Made by a program: the position numbers and the translations under genes. A DNA stretch of 64,000 nucleotides from Flavobacteriaceae bacterium (lineage in GTDB: Bacteria > Bacteroidota > Bacteroidia > Flavobacteriales > Flavobacteriaceae). The stretch lies in contig JAQWSC010000009.1 of assembly GCA_029243385.1 (NCBI GenBank), forward strand, positions 1-64,000, read 5' to 3'. This document shows, one piece after another, positions 26,199-34,469 of the stretch (positions are counted from its first letter, which is position 1; every line of letters starts with the position of its first letter). Under the pieces are notes generated by a model that saw only the letters and a list, made by a program, of their open reading frames with translations, was not told the origin of the DNA and made no database searches.

Positions 26199-27275
26199 TT
26201 AAAATACCTCTCCGGATTCTTTTAATTTTTCAGTATTCTGAACCAACTTTAGCTCGTCGATAATTTTTTGAACATCTCCATTAATAATGTTTTGAAGATC
26301 ATAGAGTGTAAGTCCAATTCGATGATCCGTAACTCTTCCTTGTGGATAATTGTAAGTACGAATTTTAGCCGAACGATCTCCTGAAGAAACCATGCTCTTT
26401 CGTTTTTCGGAATCCGCAGCTTGTTTTTTAGCCAATTCCATTTCATACAATCGAGAACGCAATACTTTGAGTGCTTTTTCTAAATTTTTGTGTGAAGATT
26501 TTTGATCTTGACAACTTACAATCATTCCTGTAGGTTCGTGATGCAATTTGATCGCCGAATAGGTCGTATTGACCGACTGCCCTCCAGGACCAGTTGATGT
26601 AGTTCGTTCTATTCTTACTTCAGACATATCCAACTCAACATCAAATTCCTCTGCTTCTGGCAATACAATTACAGATGCTGCACTGGTATGAACACGTCCT
26701 TGCGTTTCGGTTTGCGGTACGCGCTGCACACGATGAACACCTGCTTCGAACTTCAAGGTTCCGTAAACATCGGTTCCTGAAACTTCAAAAATAACTTCCT
26801 TAAATCCTCCCGCAGTTCCTTCACTCATATCAACCAAATTGACTTTCCAGCCTTTACCTTCACAATATTTGGTGTACATTCGAAACAAGTCACCTGCAAA
26901 AATACTGGCTTCATCACCACCTGTTCCGGCTCGTAATTCCATGACTACATTTTTACTGTCCTCGGGATCTTTTGGGATAAGAAGCACTCGAATTTCTTCT
27001 TCCAAAACGGCGATTTCTTCTTTGGCCTCATCGATTTGTAGTTTTGCCATTTCCATCATTTCTGCATCACTACCATCAGCAACAATTTCTTGCCCTTCAG
27101 CGATGTTGGCTAGCAAACTTTGGTAACGCTTCTTTTTTTCAACCAAAACACTTAAATCCTTGTATTCCTTATTGAGTTGAACGTAACGTTTTTGATCCGA
27201 AATAATATCGGGCTGAATGATCAAGTCCGATACTTCATCGAAACGCTGTTGAACAATTTGTAATTTTTCTAACAT
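26199..27275 (-). CDS. prfA: Peptide chain release factor 1
   Basis: 358 residues. The peptidyl-tRNA hydrolysis motif GGQ is in TGPGGQSVN, and domain 2 has [11 protein letters not shown]. Reads UAA/UAG at the ribosome. No programmed frameshift is seen (that belongs to RF2). Confidence 0.97.
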   Translation of the reverse strand: MLEKLQIVQQRFDEVSDLIIQPDIISDQKRYVQLNKEYKDLSVLVEKKKRYQSLLANIAEGQEIVADGSDAEMMEMAKLQIDEAKEEIAVLEEEIRVLLIPKDPEDSKNVVMELRAGTGGDEASIFAGDLFRMYTKYCEGKGWKVNLVDMSEGTAGGFKEVIFEVSGTDVYGTLKFEAGVHRVQRVPQTETQGRVHTSAASVIVLPEAEEFDVELDMSEVRIERTTSTGPGGQSVNTTYSAIKLHHEPTGMIVSCQDQKSSHKNLEKALKVLRSRLYEMELAKKQAADSEKRKSMVSSGDRSAKIRTYNYPQGRVTDHRIGLTLYDLQNIINGDVQKIIDELKLVQNTEKLKESGEVF

Positions 27276-27335
27276 ACTTTAGTGGACAAATACCATTTAC
27301 AAAAATAGGCTTTTTGACTGAATCGTTTGAAATGG

Positions 27336-28517
27336 TTAATATTCAAAAACTCCGTTAGGACTATGAATGGTTAATTTTTTGGCATCGGAAGCAACTACTT
27401 TTCCGACTACTTGTGCATCAACATTGAACTCTTTGGAAATAGCGATTATCGCCTCGGCAACTGAAGGATTGACATACAACTCCATTCGATGCCCCATATT
27501 AAACACCTGATACATTTCTTTCCATTGAGTTTGGGACTGCTCTTGGATAAGCTTGAACAAAGGGGGCACTTCAAAAAGATTGTCTTTAATTACATGGAGA
27601 TTATCTCCTATAAAATGTAAAATTTTGGTTTGAGCTCCACCGCTACAATGAACCATTCCGTGAATATCGGAATGTGTGAATTGGGATAATATTTTTTTAA
27701 TTACCGGCGCATAAGTTCGGGTTGGAGAAAGCACTAATTTACCGGCATCCAGCGGTGTGTTTTTGACAGCATCCTGTAAATTCATACTGCCCGAATAAAC
27801 CAGTTCTGAAGGGACACTTGGATCGAAACTTTCTGGGTATTTTTGAGACAATGATTTTTCAAAAACATCGTGTCGAGCCGAAGTGAGACCGTTGCTTCCC
27901 ATTCCTCCATTGTATTCAGATTCATAAGTAGCCTGACCAAAAGATGCCAAGCCTACAATCACGTCTCCATCTTGAATATTTGCATTGTCGATTACATCGG
28001 TTCTTTTGATACGAGCAGTCACAGTAGAATCCACAATAATAGTTCTTACTAAATCACCTACATCAGCTGTTTCTCCGCCTGTAGAATGGATATTGACTCC
28101 AAAAGAGCGTAATTCTTCAATGATGGATTCGGTGCCTTCAATGATGGCTGCAATCACTTCTCCGGGAATGTTGTTTTTATTTCTTCCAATGGTTGACGAC
28201 AGTACAATTTGATCGGTAACACCGACACACAACAAATCGTCAATATTCATGATCAAAGCATCCTGCGCAACACCTTTCCAAACGGACAGATCGCCTGTTT
28301 CTTTCCAATACATATAAGCAAGTGACGACTTGGTTCCTGCGCCATCAGCATGCATAACTAGGCAGTAATCATCATTATGGGTTAACGTATCGGGAACGAT
28401 TTTGCAAAAAGCTTTTGGAAAAAGCCCTTTATCAATATTTTTGATCGCATTGTGAACATCTTCTTTGCTGGCTGAAACTCCACGCTGGCTGTATCTTTTG
28501 CTTACTTCAGAACTCAT
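27336..28517 (-). CDS. purM: Phosphoribosylformylglycinamidine cyclo-ligase
   Basis: 393 residues, longer than the ~345 of E. coli, in the Bacteroidota form of AIR synthase. Recognisable blocks are HADGAGTKSSLAY (substrate/ATP site), IDDLLCVG, STGGETADVGDL and GLASFGQATYESEYNGG. Converts FGAM to AIR in purine synthesis. It is 60 bases upstream of prfA and 62 bases after the glnN stop; no terminator is visible in either gap. Confidence 0.9.
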   Translation of the reverse strand: MSSEVSKRYSQRGVSASKEDVHNAIKNIDKGLFPKAFCKIVPDTLTHNDDYCLVMHADGAGTKSSLAYMYWKETGDLSVWKGVAQDALIMNIDDLLCVGVTDQIVLSSTIGRNKNNIPGEVIAAIIEGTESIIEELRSFGVNIHSTGGETADVGDLVRTIIVDSTVTARIKRTDVIDNANIQDGDVIVGLASFGQATYESEYNGGMGSNGLTSARHDVFEKSLSQKYPESFDPSVPSELVYSGSMNLQDAVKNTPLDAGKLVLSPTRTYAPVIKKILSQFTHSDIHGMVHCSGGAQTKILHFIGDNLHVIKDNLFEVPPLFKLIQEQSQTQWKEMYQVFNMGHRMELYVNPSVAEAIIAISKEFNVDAQVVGKVVASDAKKLTIHSPNGVFEY

Positions 28518-28579
28518 ACATTGAATTTGAGCTCAAAGATACCTTTTAAGAAGATGAAAAGAAAACGTTTGTAATAAAT

Positions 28580-30766
28580 CTATCGCATAAATAACAATTC
28601 GCGGTATTTTGTGAGCGACCATATCTCGTCATCAACCAATAATTCTAGTTTATCACAGTGATATCGAATTTCTTCAAACAAAGGCCTAACGTCGTAACAA
28701 TAACTTTGTGCCTTTTGTTCGATATTTTTTATGGAATTGGCTTTTTTACGCGCATTGACCATATCGGTAACACCTCTATTGATATTGGCAATATGATCGG
28801 ATATGTTCTCTATCAATTCCATTTGCTCACTCGCATGTTTTTTGTAGTCTTTGTCGTAAATATCTTTCAATCCTTTTACGTTTTCGATCAAGGTGTTTTG
28901 ATATCGAACCGCCGTAGGAATGACATGATTTCGGGCAATATCTCCCAAAACTCTGCCTTCTATTTGAATCCGCATCAGGTATTCTTCGAGCTCAATTTCG
29001 TAACGAGCTTGGGACTCCACAGCGTTCATAACTCCCATGGATTCGAAAAGCGCAATGTTCTTTTTAGAAACTTTTGCCTTGAGAGCCTCAGGAGTTTTGC
29101 GATTGTTACTCAATCCTCTTTTTTTGGCTTCTTTTTCCCAATCGTCACTGTATCCGTCTCCTTCAAAAAGAATTTTTTTGGAGCTTTTGATATATTCACG
29201 AATCACATTAAAAATAGCGTCGTCTTTTTTAAGCTTTTTAGTCTTAACAAGACTATCCACCTCCTTTTTAAAGTCTATAAGTTGTTTTGCTACAATGGTA
29301 TTGAGAACCGTCATTGGATTGGCACAGTTAGCCGACGATCCAACAGCTCTAAACTCAAACTTATTTCCCGTAAATGCAAAAGGAGAGGTTCTGTTTCTGT
29401 CTGTATTGTCTAATAATATTTCTGGTATTTTACCTACCACATTCAATTTTAAATCGGTTTTTTCTTTTGGAGATAATTTTCCTTTGGATACATTTTCTAA
29501 ATTACTCAATACTTTAGAAAGTTGTTGACCAATAAATACGGAAATAATGGCAGGCGGGGCTTCGTTAGCTCCCAATCGGTGGTCGTTTCCGGCACTTGCA
29601 ATGGTGGCTCGCAACAGTTCTTCATTGTCTTGAACCGCTTTTATGGTGTTTACAAAAAAGGTCAAAAATTGAAGATTACTCATCGGAGTTTTTCCAGGAC
29701 TGAGCAAATTTACACCTGTATCTGTAGAAAGCGACCAATTGTTGTGTTTTCCAGAACCGTTGATTCCTTTAAAGGGTTTTTCGTGAAGTAAAATTTTAAA
29801 GCTGTGCTTGCTAGCGATTTTACCCATAATATCCATCAAAAGGGAATTGTGGTCAACTGCCAAGTTGGCTTCCTCAAAAATAGGTGCCAATTCAAATTGG
29901 TTAGGAGCTACTTCGTTGTGTCGTGTTTTGACGGGAATTCCCAAAAGCATCGATTCTTCTTCAAGTTCTCTCATAAAAGCAAGCGCTCGACTGGGAATGG
30001 ACCCAAAATAGTGATCGTCAAGCTGTTGGCCTTTGGCGGGAGAATGCCCCAAGAGGGTTCTGCCAGCCAACATAATATCGGGACGAGAAAGAGCAAGATC
30101 TTTGTCCACCAAAAAATATTCCTGTTCCCAACCCAGAGTTGAGATAACTTTGGTTACATTTTTATCAAAATATTTTGCAACTCCCGTTGCCGCCTGATCA
30201 ACGGATTGTAAGGCGCGTAGTAAAGGAGTTTTATAATCCAATGCTTCTCCTGTATAGGACACAAAAACAGTAGGAATACAAAGGGTTGTTCCATAAATAA
30301 AAGCAGGAGATGTCGGATCCCAAGCTGTGTATCCTCGGGCTTCAAAAGTGTTTCTAATTCCACCGTTTGGAAAACTAGAAGCATCGGGTTCTTGCTGAAC
30401 CAATTGACTTCCTTCAAATTTTTCAATAGCAATTCCATCGAGTGTTAAATCAAAAAAAGCATCGTGTTTTTCTGCGGTAGCACCTGTTAAGGGCTGAAAC
30501 CAATGTGTGTAATGAGTAGCACCCTTAGAAAGAGCCCAATCTTTTAGTGATGTTGCTATCTGATCGGCTTCCGATCGGGTGATTTTGGTTCCTTTTTCAA
30601 TTGCAGATTTTACGCTTTTTAATGCATCATTGGTTAAATATTGACGCATAGTTTCTAGCCCAAAAACGTTTTTACCAAAAAGGTTGGATTTTTTTTCAGG
30701 ATAGTCATTTTGAATAGGGGTTTTTTGAAAAGCTTTTTTGAGAGCCTCAAAGCGAAGTGTAGCCAT
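28580..30766 (-). CDS. glnN: Glutamine synthetase type III (GlnN)
   Basis: 728 residues, the large GSIII family first known from Bacteroides. Visible are the family-specific N-terminus (FGKNVFGLETMRQYL), the catalytic GS blocks KTRHNEVAPNQFELAP, LLHEKPFKGINGSGKHNNWS and GNDHRLGANEAPPAI, and the FEFRAVGSSANCANPMTVLN segment. Forms glutamine from glutamate, ammonium and ATP. Divergent from a GSII-type gene across a 240-base control region with two palindromic operators. Confidence 0.96.
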   Translation of the reverse strand: MATLRFEALKKAFQKTPIQNDYPEKKSNLFGKNVFGLETMRQYLTNDALKSVKSAIEKGTKITRSEADQIATSLKDWALSKGATHYTHWFQPLTGATAEKHDAFFDLTLDGIAIEKFEGSQLVQQEPDASSFPNGGIRNTFEARGYTAWDPTSPAFIYGTTLCIPTVFVSYTGEALDYKTPLLRALQSVDQAATGVAKYFDKNVTKVISTLGWEQEYFLVDKDLALSRPDIMLAGRTLLGHSPAKGQQLDDHYFGSIPSRALAFMRELEEESMLLGIPVKTRHNEVAPNQFELAPIFEEANLAVDHNSLLMDIMGKIASKHSFKILLHEKPFKGINGSGKHNNWSLSTDTGVNLLSPGKTPMSNLQFLTFFVNTIKAVQDNEELLRATIASAGNDHRLGANEAPPAIISVFIGQQLSKVLSNLENVSKGKLSPKEKTDLKLNVVGKIPEILLDNTDRNRTSPFAFTGNKFEFRAVGSSANCANPMTVLNTIVAKQLIDFKKEVDSLVKTKKLKKDDAIFNVIREYIKSSKKILFEGDGYSDDWEKEAKKRGLSNNRKTPEALKAKVSKKNIALFESMGVMNAVESQARYEIELEEYLMRIQIEGRVLGDIARNHVIPTAVRYQNTLIENVKGLKDIYDKDYKKHASEQMELIENISDHIANINRGVTDMVNARKKANSIKNIEQKAQSYCYDVRPLFEEIRYHCDKLELLVDDEIWSLTKYRELLFMR

Positions 30767-30809
30767 AGGTTGTTCTTTTAGAATGAGTTGAAAAATAATA
30801 AATGAAACA

Positions 30810-30817
30810 CAAAATTA
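30810..30817 (-). promoter_or_regulatory. Predicted -7 element of glnN
   Basis: Minus strand TAATTTTG fits TAnnTTTG. No TTTG lies 19-21 bases upstream. The nearest palindromic operator centre (30893) is 83 bp before the box end, close to the distal operator position seen at the plus-strand promoters. Confidence 0.5.
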
Positions 30818-30882
30818 AGCAATTTTATGAAATTTTATGGAATTCTCATTTAAAAAACTCGAAAATGAATTTTATTTAAAAT

Positions 30883-30977
30883 ATCCCTAAAAAAAATAGG
30901 GTGTTGATAAAAATATTAAATAGTTGATTACTTTTTACCCCATAATATAGGGAGGTTCTAGAAAAAAATTAAATTTG
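30883..30977 (+). promoter_or_regulatory. GSII promoter with two palindromic operators (shared with glnN)
   Basis: Site 1 is ATCCCTA-N7-TAGGGTG (30883-30903). Site 2 is TACCCC-AT-N3-ATAGGG (30936-30952). The centres are 52 bp apart. The -7 box TAAATTTG is at 30970-30977, 32 bp from the centre of site 2, without a -33 TTG. The layout is the same as before amt1 and glnK. Confidence 0.75.
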
Positions 30978-31006
30978 TGGTCAATTGTAATTCAAACTTT
31001 CACATT

Positions 31007-32017
31007 ATGAGTAAAACAAAACTTGAGTATATCTGGCTTGACGGATACAAACCAACAGCTAACCTTAGAGGAAAAACAAAGGTAGTTGAAGATTTTAATG
31101 GAACTTTGGAAGAATGTCCTATTTGGTCATTCGATGGTTCCTCTACTTTACAAGCAGAAGGTGGATCATCTGATTGTTTATTAAAACCAGTTGCAATCTA
31201 TCCTGATCCGCAAAGAAAAAATGGATTTTTGGTAATGACTGAAGTATTGAATGCTGACGGAACACCTCATGAATCCAACGCTCGTGCTACTATTGACGAC
31301 GACGATAATGATTTCTGGTTCGGGTTTGAACAAGAATATTTCATCATGGACACAGAAACTCAACTTCCTCTAGGATTTCCATTGGGAGGTTACCCAGGTC
31401 CTCAAGGACTTTACTACTGTTCTGTTGGTGGAAAAAACACTCATGGGAGAGACTTTGTTGAAGAGCACGCTGACTTATGTATCGAAGCAGGTCTAAACTT
31501 CGAAGGAATTAACCAAGAAGTTGCTAGTGGACAATGGGAATTCCAATTGTTTGCCAAAGGAGCCAAAAAGGCAGGTGACGAAATTTGGATCGCTCGCTAC
31601 TTATTAGACCGATTGACTGAACAGTACGGTTACTATATTGAATACCACCCGAAACCTATCAAAGGAGATTGGAACGGTTCTGGTATGCACGCTAACTTCT
31701 CAAACAACACGTTGAGAACATGTGGGGACAAAGCAACTTATGAAGCTATTTGTGAGGCGTTCCGTCCTGTGACTAAAGAACACATTGAAGTATATGGTCA
31801 TGACAATAACCAACGTTTGACAGGATTGCATGAAACTGCATCTATCAACGATTTTAGCTACGGTATTTCTGACCGTGGAGCTTCCATTCGTATTCCAATT
31901 ATTACAGTTGAGAAAGGCTGGAAAGGATGGCTAGAAGATAGACGACCTGCATCAAACGGTGATCCATACAAAATTGCTGGACGAATCATCAAAACTGTTA
32001 AGTCTGCAAAGGTTTAG
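31007..32017 (+). CDS. glnA: Glutamine synthetase type II (eukaryote-like)
   Basis: 336 residues from ATG 31007; the ten codons upstream belong to the leader. The compact GSII form shows EYIWLDGY, the WSFDGSSTLQA beta-grasp motif, WFGFEQEYFIMD (metal-binding glutamates), GVGGKNTHGRD-like SVGGKNTHGRD, EVASGQWEFQ, DWNGSGMHANFS and the late RGASIRIP. Makes glutamine. A second, unrelated GS beside GSIII implies different conditions of use; both share a regulatory gap. A terminator follows. Confidence 0.95.
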   Translation: MSKTKLEYIWLDGYKPTANLRGKTKVVEDFNGTLEECPIWSFDGSSTLQAEGGSSDCLLKPVAIYPDPQRKNGFLVMTEVLNADGTPHESNARATIDDDDNDFWFGFEQEYFIMDTETQLPLGFPLGGYPGPQGLYYCSVGGKNTHGRDFVEEHADLCIEAGLNFEGINQEVASGQWEFQLFAKGAKKAGDEIWIARYLLDRLTEQYGYYIEYHPKPIKGDWNGSGMHANFSNNTLRTCGDKATYEAICEAFRPVTKEHIEVYGHDNNQRLTGLHETASINDFSYGISDRGASIRIPIITVEKGWKGWLEDRRPASNGDPYKIAGRIIKTVKSAKV

Positions 32018-32044
32018 CCCTTTTGAATAATTTAGTTTTCATTA

Positions 32045-32073
32045 AAACCCAGCTTCGGCTGGGTTTATTTATA
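32045..32073 (+). terminator. Terminator of the GSII gene
   Basis: Hairpin AAACCCAGC-TTCG-GCTGGGTTT with a T-rich tail that runs into the stop of the convergent antiporter gene. Confidence 0.88.
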
Positions 32074-32998
32074 CCGTAATGTAAATGTATCCAATATAGA
32101 TTCCTAGCAGCAAAACCCCATCTCTCCACCCCAATCGAAGCCCTTTAGGTATAAAAACCAAAGGGAGAACAAGAAATGAAATGAATAGCATTACGTAAAC
32201 GTCGAAATTCAAAAGAGTGGTATCCATAACTTCAATGGGGATTATCATCGAAGTAATTCCCAATACTGCCAATAGATTAAACAAATTGGATCCTATGAGA
32301 TTGCCAATCGAAATGGCTTTTTCTTTGCGTAAGACAGCCATTACAGAGGCCACCAACTCAGGAATGCTTGTGCCAACCGAAACCATAGTAACTCCGATAA
32401 CACGCTCACTGACACCCAGTTGAGTGGACAAAGAAACAGCACCATCAATAAGCCACTGCGAACCAAATGCCAGCCCCAATGAACCAATAACTAAATACAC
32501 CAAAGTTTTGAAAACCGAATACGAAGCATCCACCTCATGTATTTCTTCTACGACTGCTTTTTCTTGAAACTTAATCAAATATATGATTGTAAAGAGTAAG
32601 AGTAGAAACATAAGAGCGCCTTCCCAAAACACCAATACTCCGTCCAAGATAAATCCAAAAAACACGAGTGAAGCAATCATCATAATTGGCCAATCGAAAC
32701 GATAAAAGTTTTTGGTAACCAAAATAGGAGAAAGAATAACCGTAATACCCAAAACCAAACCAAGGTTGGCTATGTTAGAGCCCACAACATTTCCTAAAGC
32801 CAAATCAGGAGCTCCTAGAAGCGCTGATTGAACACTAACTATGAGTTCAGGTGCTGATGTAGCAAAGGAAACTACTGTCATCCCAATTACAATTTTAGGA
32901 ATGTTGAGTTTTAGCGAAATAGAAACTGCTGCTTTAAGCAAAAAATCGCCTCCAACAATCAAAAATACCAACCCAACAACTAACAATACTATATTCAT
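32069..32998 (-). CDS. Calcium/sodium (CaCA family) antiporter
   Basis: 309 residues, ten helices in two inverted repeats, each with the alpha motif: TSAPELIVS with GNVVGSNIANLGLVLG, and GTSIPELVAS with GNLIGSNLFNLLAVLG. These are the cation-coordinating segments of YrbG-type exchangers. Exchanges Ca2+ or K+ for Na+ across the inner membrane. Monocistronic. Confidence 0.94.
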   Translation of the reverse strand: MNIVLLVVGLVFLIVGGDFLLKAAVSISLKLNIPKIVIGMTVVSFATSAPELIVSVQSALLGAPDLALGNVVGSNIANLGLVLGITVILSPILVTKNFYRFDWPIMMIASLVFFGFILDGVLVFWEGALMFLLLLFTIIYLIKFQEKAVVEEIHEVDASYSVFKTLVYLVIGSLGLAFGSQWLIDGAVSLSTQLGVSERVIGVTMVSVGTSIPELVASVMAVLRKEKAISIGNLIGSNLFNLLAVLGITSMIIPIEVMDTTLLNFDVYVMLFISFLVLPLVFIPKGLRLGWRDGVLLLGIYIGYIYITV

Positions 32999-33057
32999 AC
33001 CGATTTCATTTGAACGGCTAAGATACGAGGAAGGAATCTATTTTGTATTTTTGTAAG

Positions 33058-33213
33058 ATGAAAAAACTTTTTTTTAAATGGATGGCATCTGTTAATCGAA
33101 TGGTATTGCCCAGCTTATCTCGAAAAAGACTGGATTTGAGCAGAGCCACCAAATGGCAATTGGGGCTTATTGCTTGGCGGTTTTACATTACAAAAAACGC
33201 ACTGGATTCTTAG
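33058..33213 (+). CDS. Small basic conserved-looking protein (51 aa)
   Basis: 51 codons starting ATG 33058. Basic, with KKLFFKWMASVNRMVLPSLS, KRLDLSRATKWQLGLIAW and a YITKNALDS tail. I recall very similar ~50-residue proteins in many flavobacteria, sometimes mislabelled as SsrA-binding protein; true SmpB is about 150 residues and unrelated in sequence. Function unknown. It sits between the antiporter (divergent) and the tRNA-Arg promoter. Confidence 0.7.
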   Translation: MKKLFFKWMASVNRMVLPSLSRKRLDLSRATKWQLGLIAWRFYITKNALDS

Positions 33214-33222
33214 TGTGTTTTA

Positions 33223-33253
33223 TTTGCAGACTCTTTAAAAAACGATATATTTG
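33223..33253 (+). promoter_or_regulatory. tRNA-Arg promoter
   Basis: TTTG (33223-33226), 19 bases, then TATATTTG (33246-33253): a full match to the Bacteroidota -33/-7 pattern. The 15 bases TTTGCACCCAACAAA are repeated exactly at the promoter at 60432. Confidence 0.7.
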
Positions 33254-33267
33254 CACCCAACAAAATA

Positions 33268-33341
33268 GGCCTCGTAGCTCAACTGAATAGAGTACTTGAT
33301 TACGGCTCAAGAGGTTGCAGGTTTGAATCCTGCCGAGGTCA
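33268..33341 (+). tRNA. tRNA-Arg (anticodon ACG)
   Basis: 74 bases fold as a full cloverleaf: acceptor GGCCTCG/CGAGGTC (one G-U), D-stem GCTC/GAGT, anticodon stem CTTGA/TCAAG with loop TTACGGC (anticodon ACG), five-base variable loop, and T-arm GCAGG-TTTGAAT-CCTGC. CCA is not encoded. Its last bases begin a 42-bp direct repeat whose second copy is 1.09 kb away. Confidence 0.95.
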
Positions 33342-33378
33342 CAAATAAATCGCACAATAAGAAAAAACGCCAAGCTTG
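33337..33378 (+). repeat. 42-bp direct repeat, copy 1 (tRNA-Arg 3' end)
   Basis: Begins with the last five bases of tRNA-Arg (GGTCA) and continues through AATAAATCGCACAATAAG into the left arm of the tRNA terminator. Copy 2 at 34428-34469 differs at one base (33343 A versus G). A repeat starting in a tRNA 3' end is what integrase-mediated insertion leaves, but no integrase gene is present. Confidence 0.85.
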
Positions 33379-33394
33379 CTTGAGCGTTTTTTTG
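33364..33394 (+). terminator. Terminator of tRNA-Arg
   Basis: AAAACGC-C-AAGC-TT-GCTT-GA-GCGTTTT hairpin followed by T's. The left arm belongs to the 42-bp repeat; the second repeat copy lacks the right arm. Confidence 0.75.
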
Positions 33395-33522
33395 TTTGGA
33401 CTATTTTTAGCACGGAGTGCGAAGGATTATAAAATAATTCTGTCGCAATTACAAATTATTCCCTAGAACAATAAATTATTTTTGGGTATATTTTTTATCT
33501 TTAGATTCAATAATTAACCATT

Positions 33523-34283
33523 ATGAAAAAATTATTCTTAATCTTTTTTGTTTTACCCTTAATAAATTACAGTCAAAACTATCAACAACAAAACTTTTTG
33601 CTCCCTCTAGAAATCACAGGGACTCAGTTGATACAAGAAGGCGTCAATTATACTATTTCTGAAAATACAATACTTCATATGATGGATAGATATGGAACTA
33701 TACAGTACGTTACTAATAACTATCAAAACCTTGAATGTCCCTGTATAATAGGCCCAGGTAATACGGTAGCTCACGCTTATAGCAATAATGGTGTAAATGG
33801 TATATTATATTATTTTGATGAAAATTCTTATGTTAAGCCTATCACAATTAATAGTGGAGATTCCTGGAATACTTGGGTTGTTCCAGAAAATAAATTTTGG
33901 TATGTATTACACTCTAACTTTTATACTGAAAAATTCGAAAAAGGTGATATTTTATGGGCTGGAAGAGAAATAGGTTCAAATGAAAATAATAATTATTTTT
34001 TGGCTATTGAATACGATATTCTGGCCTATAACTCTTCTTTGTCAATATCTTCTGTGGACTTAAAGGAGGCTCCAATTTTATTTCCAAATCCAACAAATTC
34101 TCAATTATCTTTTAATTCTAACCATAATTATAAAATAGAAGTCTTTGATCTGAGTGGTATAAAATAATGGAAGTGACAGGAAACACACTTAATATGTCCG
34201 TGTTGTCCAACGCTACATACTTGGTCAAAGCTTTTGACAAGCAAACAAAAGAAACAAACACATATAAAGTGGTGAAAAACTAA
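33523..34283 (+). pseudogene. T9SS-secreted protein, frameshifted in its sorting domain
   Basis: A signal peptide (MKKLFLIFFVLPLINYS) and ~190 residues of unrecognised beta-rich sequence lead to a T9SS type A sorting domain beginning ILFPNPTNSQLSF. The frame stops at 34167 (VFDLSGIK, then TAA), but the rest of the sorting domain continues in another frame from ATG 34172 (MEVTGNTLNMSVLSNATYLV, ending TYKVVKN at 34283). One missing base near 34164 explains this. As read, the protein would lose its secretion signal and stay in the periplasm. TATTTTTG at 33477-33484 may be its -7 box. A sequencing error cannot be excluded. Confidence 0.75.
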
Positions 34284-34334
34284 AAGGAAAAAAATACTCA
34301 AAATGTTCAAACTTTCTAAAGTTTGGGTCACAGA

Positions 34335-34378
34335 TTATTCCCAAAAATAATTTTTTATTTCTGGGAATATTTTTTTTG
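34335..34378 (+). terminator. Terminator after the T9SS gene remnant
   Basis: Hairpin ATTCCCAAAAATAA against ATTTCTGGGAAT (one mismatch region) around TTTTTT, followed by eight T. Confidence 0.75.
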
Positions 34379-34427
34379 ACTATATATCACTAATTCCGTT
34401 AAAAAAGTCTGAACTACTGTATGTTTG

Positions 34428-34469
34428 GGTCACGAATAAATCGCACAATAAGAAAAAACGCCAAGCTTG
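34428..34469 (+). repeat. 42-bp direct repeat, copy 2
   Basis: 41 of 42 bases identical to 33337-33378. It is preceded by GTTTGGGTCAC, a string that also occurs at 34321-34331. It fuses directly onto the pckA remnant, so the in-frame ATG at 34421 and the first ~20 codons of that reading frame come from repeat sequence. Confidence 0.85.

Noticed and set aside
28658-29413. Long plus-strand frame of 251 codons opposite glnN
   Set aside because: Antisense shadow of glnN; hydrophobic and unlike any family, and the minus strand holds a clearly conserved enzyme.
33337-34469. Insertion sequence
   Set aside because: No transposase and no terminal inverted repeats; the bracketing repeat is direct and starts in a tRNA gene.
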